From Microbacteriaceae bacterium (GTDB lineage Bacteria; Actinomycetota; Actinomycetes; Actinomycetales; Microbacteriaceae), in contig CANGGL010000004.1 in assembly GCA_947453465.1 (NCBI GenBank), forward strand, positions 1 to 57,936: DNA of 57,936 bases, in the 5' to 3' direction. The notes under the pieces are model-generated. The model did no database searches and was not told where the DNA came from. It saw only the letters and a program-made list of their open reading frames with translations. Within the stretch, counting starts at the first letter, position 1, and the number at the start of each line of letters is the position of its first letter. The position numbers were made by a program, and so were the translations under genes. Shown one piece after another: positions 28,060 to 35,847 of this stretch.

Positions 28060-28596
28060 ATGAGCAAGGGCATCCCTACTCTTCGCGGAACCGATCACAT
28101 CGGATTCACCGTGCCCGATATTGAAGAGGCAACGCTCTTCTTCAGAGACGTCATCGGCTGCGAACTGGTCTACAGCCTCGGTCCGTTTCAAAGCGATGAC
28201 AACTGGATGGCCGAGCACCTAAACGTCAACCCGCGCACCATCATGAAAGAGATCAGATTCTTCAGATGCCAGTTCGGTTCTAACTTCGAGATCTTTGAAT
28301 ACAAGTCAGCGGATGCTGATGGCCCACGGCCTCAGCCGCGCAATAGTGACATTGGCGGCCACCACCTTTGCTTCTATGTCGATGACATGGATGCGGCGGT
28401 TTCTTATCTAAAGGAGAACAACATCCGAGTCTTGGGCGAACCGACCAAGAGCTCGAATGCGAGTCTCGGCCAGACTTGGGTATATTTCTTAAGTCCGTGG
28501 GGAATGCAGTTTGAACTTTGCACCTATCCGGAAGGCAAGGCCTATGAGAAAGATGCGAAGGTAAAGTTGTGGCACCCAGCTCACCCAGCAGAGTAG
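28060..28596 (+). CDS. VOC family protein (extradiol dioxygenase/glyoxalase-like)
   Basis: TDHIGFTVPDIEEATLFFRDVIG...FEIFEYK...HHLCFYVDDMDAAVSYL...GMQFELCTYP. Confidence 0.9.
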   Translation: MSKGIPTLRGTDHIGFTVPDIEEATLFFRDVIGCELVYSLGPFQSDDNWMAEHLNVNPRTIMKEIRFFRCQFGSNFEIFEYKSADADGPRPQPRNSDIGGHHLCFYVDDMDAAVSYLKENNIRVLGEPTKSSNASLGQTWVYFLSPWGMQFELCTYPEGKAYEKDAKVKLWHPAHPAE

Positions 28597-29210
28597 CTGA
28601 GACTCTTCGCGAAGAAATTCTCAACGGCACTCTGGCGCCGGGCGACCGACTAAGCCAAGAAGACATAGCCCTTAGATTCGGCGTGAGCCGACAGCCCGTG
28701 CGCGATGCACTTCGACAACTCGAAGGCGATGGACTAATAACCATGGTTGCCAACTCTGGCGCCTGGGTTTCCAAGCTCTCAGAGAGCGAGTGCTACGAGG
28801 CTTACCAGGTGCGCGAGCACCTGGAGCCATTGCTACTTTCGCAGAGCATCCCAAACCTCAAGACGGCGCAGATTCAGCGCTTAATTGAGTTGGTTGCCGA
28901 GATTGAACAAGCCACCGATCTTGAGCAGTTCTTGCGTCTAGACCGCGAGTTCCACCTGTTGTCTTATGCCGGTGCCGCACCAGGAATGCTTCGAGAGTTC
29001 GTCGAGCGCATCTGGAACACGACTCAGCACTATCGCCGTGCTTTCGCAAAGCTGAGCGGATTCACTACTTCAGAGGTGACTCACATGGAGCACAAACTCA
29101 TCCTCGACGGGATTGTGCGTCGTGATTCACCGCAGGCCGAAAAGGCGCTTGAGGGGCACATCCGTAGAACTCGCATCACGCTCTCAGAGCATAAGGAAAT
29201 CTTTACCTAG
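28569..29210 (+). CDS. GntR family regulator, FCD (FadR) type
   Basis: RVAETLREEILNGTLAPGDRLSQEDIALRFGVSRQPVRDALRQLEGDGLI; C-terminal FCD-like helices; GTG start overlapping the VOC gene. Confidence 0.92.
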   Translation: MAPSSPSRVAETLREEILNGTLAPGDRLSQEDIALRFGVSRQPVRDALRQLEGDGLITMVANSGAWVSKLSESECYEAYQVREHLEPLLLSQSIPNLKTAQIQRLIELVAEIEQATDLEQFLRLDREFHLLSYAGAAPGMLREFVERIWNTTQHYRRAFAKLSGFTTSEVTHMEHKLILDGIVRRDSPQAEKALEGHIRRTRITLSEHKEIFT

Positions 29211-30997
29211 GCCAAATTGGCTTTCAAAATCTCAAGCTGCCCGCGCATCGCTGCTGGCAGGCGCTCGCCGAATTGGTTGAAGTAAGCCTCGGTCATGTTG
29301 GTCTCCTGAAGCCAGGCAGAGCGATCAATCCGAAAGATTTCATCAAGATCCTCAGTGGTCACGGTCAGGCCCTCGAGGTTTAGGTCTGAAAGCGCTGGGA
29401 GATTGCCAATTGGAGAGGCGCTTGCTGCAACCGATCCATCCAGGCGTCTCGAAATCCATTCAAGAACGCGAGTGTTTTCGCCGAAACCTGGCCAGAGAAA
29501 CTTGCCATCCTGACCTTTTCGGAACCAGTTAACCTGAAACACCTGCGGGCGATTTTCGGCCGATAACCCGAGCCCCACGTCAAGCCAGTGCTGCCAGTAA
29601 TCGGCCATGTTGTAACCGCAAAATGGCAACATCGCAAACGGGTCGCGTCGAAGGGTGCCGACCACGCCTTCCGCTGCCGCGGTCTGCTCAGATGAGATCG
29701 TCGCTCCCATGAAAACTCCGTGCTCCCAGTCGCGCGCTTCGACGACCAGTGGAACATTGGTTGCCCGGCGGCCGCCAAACAAGATCGCGTCAATCTCAAC
29801 ACCCTCGGGTGAATTCCATGCTGCGTCGATGGTGGGGCACTGTTCCAACGAAACCGTAAATCTTGAATTTGGGTGGGCTGCTGGCGTATCCGACTTGGGG
29901 GTCCAGTCGGCTCCGGTCCAGTCAATCAGGTGCTCTGGAGCCTCATTGGTCAACCCTTCCCACCAAACATCGCCTTCATCGGTCAGCGCAACGTTTGTGA
30001 AAAGCGTGTTGGCTCGAATTGTTTCGATCGCCACCGGGTTGGTCTTTATGCCTGTTCCCGGAGCCACTCCGAAGAATCCGGCTTCAGGGTTGATCGCCCG
30101 CAGTTTTCCGTTGGTGTCCGGCGCAATCCAGGCAATGTCGTCGCCAATGGTGGAGACCTTCCATCCTGGGAGCGTTGGGCGAAGCATGGCGAGGTTTGTC
30201 TTTCCGCACGCGGACGGGAACGCTGCTGCGATGTGAAAGTCTTTGCCTGCTGGTGAGGTTAGGCGCACCAAGAGCATATGTTCGGCCAACCAACCTTCGC
30301 GTCGGCCGAGAGCCGACCCGATTCGAAGAGACATGCACTTCTTGCCGAGCAGCGCATTTCCACCATAGCCCGAGCCGAATGACCAGATTTCATTGGTCTC
30401 AGGGAAGTGGGCGATGTACTTTTCGACGTTGCAAGGCCAGGTGGTCTCAGGGGTTCTTACGCCAACTTCATCAATCAGGGGCGCTCCAACTGAATGCAGG
30501 GCTGGAACCCAGTCGTCACCCGATTTAATCTTGGTCAGCACTTCCGATGAAACTCGCGTCATCAACTTCATGCTGAGAACCACGTAAGGGGAGTCCGTGA
30601 TTTCAATTCCGAAACGTGCCTGAGGAGAGTCAATCGGGCCCATAGAAAATGGCACAACGTACATCGTGCGTCCACGCATGCTGCCCTTGAACAGGCTGCG
30701 CAGCAGGTTCTTCATCCAGAGGGGGTCGCGCCAGTTATTAGTCGGGCCGGCATCTTCTTCGTGTGCGCTACAGATGAACGTTCGGTCTTCAACGCGGGCT
30801 ACATCGGCCTTGTCGGTTCGGGCTAGGAAGCTGTTTGGGCGAAGATCGGGGTTTAGTCGGATCAAGGTACCGTTCTCAACTAGTAATTCAGTCAATTCTG
30901 TCCACTCGCGCTGAGATCCGTCACACCACACAATTTCATCCGGCATGGTCAATTTAGCGGTTTCTGCAACCCAATTTTCGACGGTGAGCTTAGTCAT
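29207..30997 (-). CDS. pckG: Phosphoenolpyruvate carboxykinase (GTP)
   Basis: FPSACGKTNLAMLRPTLPGWKVSTIGDDIAWI; FGGRRATNVPLVVEARDWEHGVFMGATISSEQTAA. Confidence 0.97.
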   Translation of the reverse strand: MTKLTVENWVAETAKLTMPDEIVWCDGSQREWTELTELLVENGTLIRLNPDLRPNSFLARTDKADVARVEDRTFICSAHEEDAGPTNNWRDPLWMKNLLRSLFKGSMRGRTMYVVPFSMGPIDSPQARFGIEITDSPYVVLSMKLMTRVSSEVLTKIKSGDDWVPALHSVGAPLIDEVGVRTPETTWPCNVEKYIAHFPETNEIWSFGSGYGGNALLGKKCMSLRIGSALGRREGWLAEHMLLVRLTSPAGKDFHIAAAFPSACGKTNLAMLRPTLPGWKVSTIGDDIAWIAPDTNGKLRAINPEAGFFGVAPGTGIKTNPVAIETIRANTLFTNVALTDEGDVWWEGLTNEAPEHLIDWTGADWTPKSDTPAAHPNSRFTVSLEQCPTIDAAWNSPEGVEIDAILFGGRRATNVPLVVEARDWEHGVFMGATISSEQTAAAEGVVGTLRRDPFAMLPFCGYNMADYWQHWLDVGLGLSAENRPQVFQVNWFRKGQDGKFLWPGFGENTRVLEWISRRLDGSVAASASPIGNLPALSDLNLEGLTVTTEDLDEIFRIDRSAWLQETNMTEAYFNQFGERLPAAMRGQLEILKANLA

Positions 30998-31118
30998 TTT
31001 TCTGGACCCCTTTGTCCGTAATCAATTCAGGCGTTCAGTATAGGTGAACATAAGTGACAATTCAACCGATTAATGCCTAGAATGTTAAACACAGGTGAAA
31101 AGTTCGAAGGAGAACTAA

Positions 31119-32600
31119 ATGTCTATCAGTGCTCAAGACGAAGCTCGAGTTCTTGCCAGCGTGCCGAAAGGCGTCTTTATTGATGGTGTTTGGCGTGACT
31201 CCTCGGACGGATCGACTCTTGATGTGACTGACCCAGCCACCGGTGCGGTTGTCGCCACGATTGCCAGCGCTACCGCCGCTGATGGCTTGGCTGCGCTTGA
31301 TGCGGCACACCGCGCCCAGGCGGCTTGGGCAAAAACGGCCCCTCGCTACCGTGCCGAACTGTTGAGGTCAGCTTTCGATCGAGTAATCGAGCTGGCCGAT
31401 GACTTTGCAATTCTGATGTCAATTGAGATGGGTAAACCATTCGCTGAAGCCAAGGGTGAGGTGCTTTACGGCGCAGAGTTCTTGCGCTGGTTCAGCGAAG
31501 AAGCTGCCCGCGTCGCCGGTCGATTCGGCACCGCACCAGACGGCAAGATGCGCTTGATGGTTCAAAAGCGCCCAGTTGGACCGAGTCTTTTTATAACCCC
31601 TTGGAACTTTCCGCTTGCAATGGCTACTAGAAAGATAGCCCCTGCAATCGCTGCAGGTTGCACCAGTGTGCTCAAGCCTGCCGCTCTGACCCCGCTAACC
31701 TCGCTGCTGTTCGCGAAGGTGCTGCAAGAAGTTGGCGTGCCAGCTGGTGTGATCAACGTGATTCCCACATCTTCGTCAGGCGCAGTAACTGGCCCGATTA
31801 TCAAGGATGAGCGACTTCGCAAACTTTCATTCACCGGCTCAACCCCGGTCGGTCGCCGCCTAATTGCCGACTCGGCTGACCGCGTGCTTCGCGTCTCGAT
31901 GGAACTTGGTGGCAATGCGCCATTCTTGGTTTTCGAAGATGCCGATATCGATAAGGCTGTTAACGGCGCGATGCTCGCAAAACTACGCAACATGGGTGAG
32001 GCCTGCACCGCTGCCAATCGCATGATCGTGCACGAGAGCGTGGCAGCCGAGTTCTCAACCAAGTTAACCGCCAAGATGAGCGAACTAAAGGTTCAGCGTG
32101 GCCTGAGCGATGGCGCCAACATCGGTCCGATCATTGATGAGAAGAGCCGCCGCTCGATTCACGAGCTGGTTACCGATGCCGTATCAAAGGGCGCAACGGT
32201 TCTTACTGGCGGTGAGATTCCGACTGGCGTTGGCTATTTCTACCCACCTACAGTGCTCACGGGTGTGAGCAAGGATGCTCGAATTCTTCAGGAAGAAGTC
32301 TTCGGCCCGGTTGCACCGATTGTGACCTTCAGCACCGAGGCAGAGGCTGTGGCCTTGGCTAACAACACCGAATATGGTCTGGTTGCCTATGCCTTCACCA
32401 AGGATCTGAACCGCGGTCTACGTTTGGCCGAAAGCCTCGAAATCGGAATGTTCGGTTTGAACACAGGTATTGTCTCGAACCCAGCTGCACCATTCGGCGG
32501 AGTCAAGGCATCCGGTGTTGGTCGCGAAGGCGGCCGCGAAGGCATCGAAGAATATCTAGAGACCGTTTACATCGGAATCGCTGACCCATTCGAAGACTAA
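31119..32600 (+). CDS. gabD: NAD(P)-dependent aldehyde dehydrogenase, succinate-semialdehyde dehydrogenase-like
   Basis: ITPWNFPLAMATRKIAPAIAAGCT; MELGGNAPFLVF; GEACTAANR active Cys; EEVFGPVAPI. Confidence 0.9.
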   Translation: MSISAQDEARVLASVPKGVFIDGVWRDSSDGSTLDVTDPATGAVVATIASATAADGLAALDAAHRAQAAWAKTAPRYRAELLRSAFDRVIELADDFAILMSIEMGKPFAEAKGEVLYGAEFLRWFSEEAARVAGRFGTAPDGKMRLMVQKRPVGPSLFITPWNFPLAMATRKIAPAIAAGCTSVLKPAALTPLTSLLFAKVLQEVGVPAGVINVIPTSSSGAVTGPIIKDERLRKLSFTGSTPVGRRLIADSADRVLRVSMELGGNAPFLVFEDADIDKAVNGAMLAKLRNMGEACTAANRMIVHESVAAEFSTKLTAKMSELKVQRGLSDGANIGPIIDEKSRRSIHELVTDAVSKGATVLTGGEIPTGVGYFYPPTVLTGVSKDARILQEEVFGPVAPIVTFSTEAEAVALANNTEYGLVAYAFTKDLNRGLRLAESLEIGMFGLNTGIVSNPAAPFGGVKASGVGREGGREGIEEYLETVYIGIADPFED

Positions 32601-32619
32601 GCGCTAGCGTTTTGGCGAG

Positions 32620-33456
32620 CTAGATTGGTTCGATGCCGTACGCGCGGGCCAGCTTGTCGATCTTCTCGGCGCGACCAAGGCGAGGCATGTCTGAGCCATC
32701 GCGAATCACGCGGCCGCGGGCCTCGAAATCGTTGAGGAAGTCGCGAGCCCAGGTCACATCGGCCTGAGTGGGGCAGATGGTCTCGTTGATTACAGGTATC
32801 TGACCGGCGTCCACGGTGAGTTTGCCGGTGAGGCCAAGAACCACGGTGTGTTCCGAGGCAACGCGCAGCTGGCTGTAGCTGGTGGTTATGGTTGGGCCAT
32901 CGATTGGGCCAGGCAATCCACCGATGCGGCTGGCGGTGACCAGGCGTGAACGTGGATAAAGCATCGCCATGTCGTCGGCCGCGGTGCCGGTGTCTCGGCG
33001 ATAGTCTCCACTGCCGAAGGCCAGCCTGAAAGTTCCGCGGGCAGAGGCAATGTTGCGCGCCTCCTCGATTCCGAGAGCCGATTCGACCAGCGCGACAACC
33101 GGAGTTGACCCACCAAGGGCATCGAAGGTCGCCTCGACTTGAGAGGCATCTTCAACCTTGGCGAGCATGACGCCGAGAAGGTTCTCGACACCCTTGAGGG
33201 CTGCGCAATCGGCCGCCCAGAATGGCGTGGTGTAGTCATTGATTCGAACCCAGGCTTTATTGCCCGCATTGAGCCAGGCGATGACATCGACGAGGGCTTG
33301 AGGTTTTAGCTTCGGGTCAACGGCGTCTTCAACGTCAAGCACCAACTGGTCCGCGCCAGAAGCGGCCGCCTTGTCAAAGTTGTCTACCTTGGTCGCTGCA
33401 AACAGCAGCCAAGAACGCGAAATTTCGGCGGGGATATGCTTCTTCTTTGAGGACAT
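32620..33456 (-). CDS. CoA ester lyase / HpcH-HpaI/CitE-like protein
   Basis: SWLLFAATKVDNFDKAAASGADQLVLDVEDAVDP; ALVESALGIEEARNIA. Confidence 0.88.
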   Translation of the reverse strand: MSSKKKHIPAEISRSWLLFAATKVDNFDKAAASGADQLVLDVEDAVDPKLKPQALVDVIAWLNAGNKAWVRINDYTTPFWAADCAALKGVENLLGVMLAKVEDASQVEATFDALGGSTPVVALVESALGIEEARNIASARGTFRLAFGSGDYRRDTGTAADDMAMLYPRSRLVTASRIGGLPGPIDGPTITTSYSQLRVASEHTVVLGLTGKLTVDAGQIPVINETICPTQADVTWARDFLNDFEARGRVIRDGSDMPRLGRAEKIDKLARAYGIEPI

Positions 33457-33514
33457 ATTCCGAGCCTAACAGCGGATGGAATTCTCCGCGCCGACGAGAT
33501 CTTCTTGGTGCCGA

Positions 33515-34558
33515 CTAGATCTTCTGAGCGTCAATCACAAAGCGGTAGCGAATGTCGCTGGCGACGACGCGCTCGTACGCTGCGTCAATAGCTGCCGCAT
33601 CCGAACCATCCAAGAGTTCGATGGTGGCACCGATCTTGTGCTTGGCACAGAAGTCGAGCATCTCTTGGGTTGCCTTCATGCCACCGGTGTTTGAGCCGGC
33701 GATTGACTTGCGGCCATCGACAATGCTGAATGGGTTGTATGACTGGCGGGTGCCAGGCAGGCCAACGTTCACCAAGGCTCCATCGACGCGGAGCATAGCT
33801 AGAAGGCCGTCGACATTTAGGTCGGCAGAGGTGGTGTTCAAAATCATGTCGAACTTATTTTTGACGATTCCGATTGACTCGGCGGTGGTTAGGTAATCAA
33901 CCGCGCCGAATGCCAAGGCGTCTGCCTTCTTCGATGCAGAGTGGCCAAGCACGGTTACTTCGGCACCGAGGGCAATGGCAATCTTGACGCCGAGGTGGCC
34001 GAGGCCACCCATGCCAAGGATGGCAACCTTCTTGCCTGGCCCGGCGTTCCAGTGGGTTAGCGGGGTATAGACGGTGATACCGGCGCACAGCAGCGGCGCG
34101 GTTTCGGCCAGGTCAACATCGTCGGCGATGTGAACGGCAAATCGCTCTTCAACCACGGTCTCGCGCGCGTAGCCACCGAATGCCGGCTCACCATCGTAGT
34201 GACGGCTGTTGTAGCTGGCGACCGGGCCCTTGATGCAGTAGTTCTCCATGTCGGCCAGGCAGTATTCACACTCGCGGCATGAGTCGACAAAGACGCCAAC
34301 GCCGATTCGGTCGCCGACCTTGAACTTGGTTACGGCCGAGCCAACCTCGGTGACGATTCCCGCCATCTCGTGGCCCGGGACCATCGGGAAGATGCCGGCT
34401 GACCACTCGTTGCGAACCTGGTGGATGTCACTGTGACAGATTCCAGAAAACTTGATGTCCAACTTCACGCTGGTTGGGCCCATCGGCCGAAGCTTCATGT
34501 CTTGTGCGGTTAGCTTGGCGCTGGCGGTTGCTGCAACGAGTGATCGAGTAGTAGTCAT
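33515..34558 (-). CDS. NAD(P)-dependent alcohol dehydrogenase (YahK/cinnamyl-alcohol dehydrogenase type)
   Basis: GICHSDIHQVRNEW; VPGHEMAGIVTEVG; VGVFVDSCRECEYCLADMENYC; GLGHLGVKIA. Confidence 0.93.
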   Translation of the reverse strand: MTTTRSLVAATASAKLTAQDMKLRPMGPTSVKLDIKFSGICHSDIHQVRNEWSAGIFPMVPGHEMAGIVTEVGSAVTKFKVGDRIGVGVFVDSCRECEYCLADMENYCIKGPVASYNSRHYDGEPAFGGYARETVVEERFAVHIADDVDLAETAPLLCAGITVYTPLTHWNAGPGKKVAILGMGGLGHLGVKIAIALGAEVTVLGHSASKKADALAFGAVDYLTTAESIGIVKNKFDMILNTTSADLNVDGLLAMLRVDGALVNVGLPGTRQSYNPFSIVDGRKSIAGSNTGGMKATQEMLDFCAKHKIGATIELLDGSDAAAIDAAYERVVASDIRYRFVIDAQKI

Positions 34559-34636
34559 GTCAAAATGCTACGCCTGATAACGGTTTCATAAAAACCATTC
34601 AAGTAATAGGTATTGGCGCTAGGCTGGAAAAAGTTT

Positions 34637-34658
34637 TTGCGCACACGGCCGTGCGCAA
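34637..34658. other. Perfect hairpin/palindrome upstream of small ORF
   Basis: TTGCGCAC-ACGGCC-GTGCGCAA, about 2-7 nt before GAAGGAGCGCAAGTG. Confidence 0.6.
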
Positions 34659-34672
34659 CAGAAGGAGCGCAA

Positions 34673-34837
34673 GTGACCGACCTAACCAACCGCATCGATG
34701 TGTTGCACAACCCAAGGCTGGCCAAGGGTCGCCTGCCGATTGAGTTGCCGTCATCAACTGCTGCCGTTTTGGCAAGCAAGAGCGATGTGCCGTATGACAC
34801 CGTGGCGCCACTGTTTGCCTATGGCTTCGGACTGTAA
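34673..34837 (+). CDS. Putative 54-aa small protein, unknown function
   Basis: GTG start with GAAGGAG RBS; (V/M)TDLTNRIDVLHNPRLAKGRLPIELPSSTAAVLASKSDVPYDTVAPLFAYGFGL*. Confidence 0.45.
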   Translation: MTDLTNRIDVLHNPRLAKGRLPIELPSSTAAVLASKSDVPYDTVAPLFAYGFGL

Positions 34838-34853
34838 AGGGCAAAATCAAGGT

Positions 34854-35726
34854 TTAGCGGCAGGCGACTAGGCACCCTGCGGCACAACCGACGAATAGCT
34901 CGCCGCGCAAGCCACTGAGGCAGCCGGTGGTTTTGCCGTCGTTGATGGCCGCCCTAAAGCGATCGACGATGATGTCAACGAGCTGCTGCGGAGGCTCAGC
35001 TCCCTCGACCAAAAGCGGCTCGCTGGCTAAATGCGCGCCAACCTTTTTGGTTAGCCCGGCGAAGAAACCATCTGCCAAGAGATATGTCGAAATGACCACG
35101 CGCTTGCGTGGGTGCTGAAATTTGAGCCTAGGAATCAAGTCTTTAAGCTTTGGTTCGGCCGCAGAAAGAAATGCCAACTCGACGTTGGTGGCGATTGCGT
35201 TTCTGGCGGTCAAACCCTCTTCAAGCATCAACTTCACGAGCTCTGATTCGGCTTGCGCACGCGCATCGCTCGAACCGGCTACGGCTAGAACAATCAAGTC
35301 ATCCGGGGCTGTCACCGAAGTTGCGCCCAGCTCATCTAGGCGCTGAATCAAAACCTCAACCATTCGCACATCGGGGCCGAGTGCCGGGCTGATCAAAACC
35401 TCTGTGCCGGCGTGGGTTTCGTTGAACTCGAAGGCGGCATCGGCGATGTCTTGGCGCACGTGAAAACCAGTTGCCAACAACAGCGGAACGATGGTGATGT
35501 CGGTGACGCCGAACGAGGCGGCTTCAGAGAAGGTAGTCGGCACATCCGGCTCTTGAACGTCGACGAAGGCCTCGAGAACCTTCACGTCGGGCAGAGTTTT
35601 GCCAACTTTCTTCACTAGGTCAGAAATCGACTTTGCACCACCGAGGTTATCGGTGCCGTGCGATGCCGCAACCAGTGATTTCAAGTTGTCCTCAGTATCT
35701 AAAAGGGATTCCGAAAAGCCTACCAA
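34854..35726 (-). CDS. Sirohydrochlorin chelatase (CbiX/SirB family)
   Basis: LVAASHGTDNLGG...ITIVPLLLATGFHVRQDIADA; second half HPRKRVVISTYLLADGFF; neighbours sulfite reductase and cysG. Confidence 0.88.
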   Translation of the reverse strand: MVGFSESLLDTEDNLKSLVAASHGTDNLGGAKSISDLVKKVGKTLPDVKVLEAFVDVQEPDVPTTFSEAASFGVTDITIVPLLLATGFHVRQDIADAAFEFNETHAGTEVLISPALGPDVRMVEVLIQRLDELGATSVTAPDDLIVLAVAGSSDARAQAESELVKLMLEEGLTARNAIATNVELAFLSAAEPKLKDLIPRLKFQHPRKRVVISTYLLADGFFAGLTKKVGAHLASEPLLVEGAEPPQQLVDIIVDRFRAAINDGKTTGCLSGLRGELFVGCAAGCLVACR

Positions 35727-35847
35727 AACGGTAGGGAAGTCAAACCCGACTTCGGGCCGGAATCCTTGATCTGGCGCGGAAGTCTTGTGTTACGCAGTGT
35801 TGCGACCGCCCCTCTTTTAAACCTAGTAGATGGGGCAAACTTGAGGG

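Noticed and set aside
29655-30236. Plus-strand ORFs (193 aa and 127 aa) opposite pckG
   Set aside because: Antisense to a highly conserved PEPCK gene; no RBS or recognisable domain
9711-34612. Integrative element or genomic island with integrase or att repeats
   Set aside because: No integrase, transposase, tRNA or flanking direct repeats seen; accessory nature rests on gene content only
35727-35847. Riboswitch (SAM/siroheme-type) upstream of the sulfite reductase
   Set aside because: Only short local palindromes (CCCGACTTCGGG-like); nothing matching a known riboswitch core by eye
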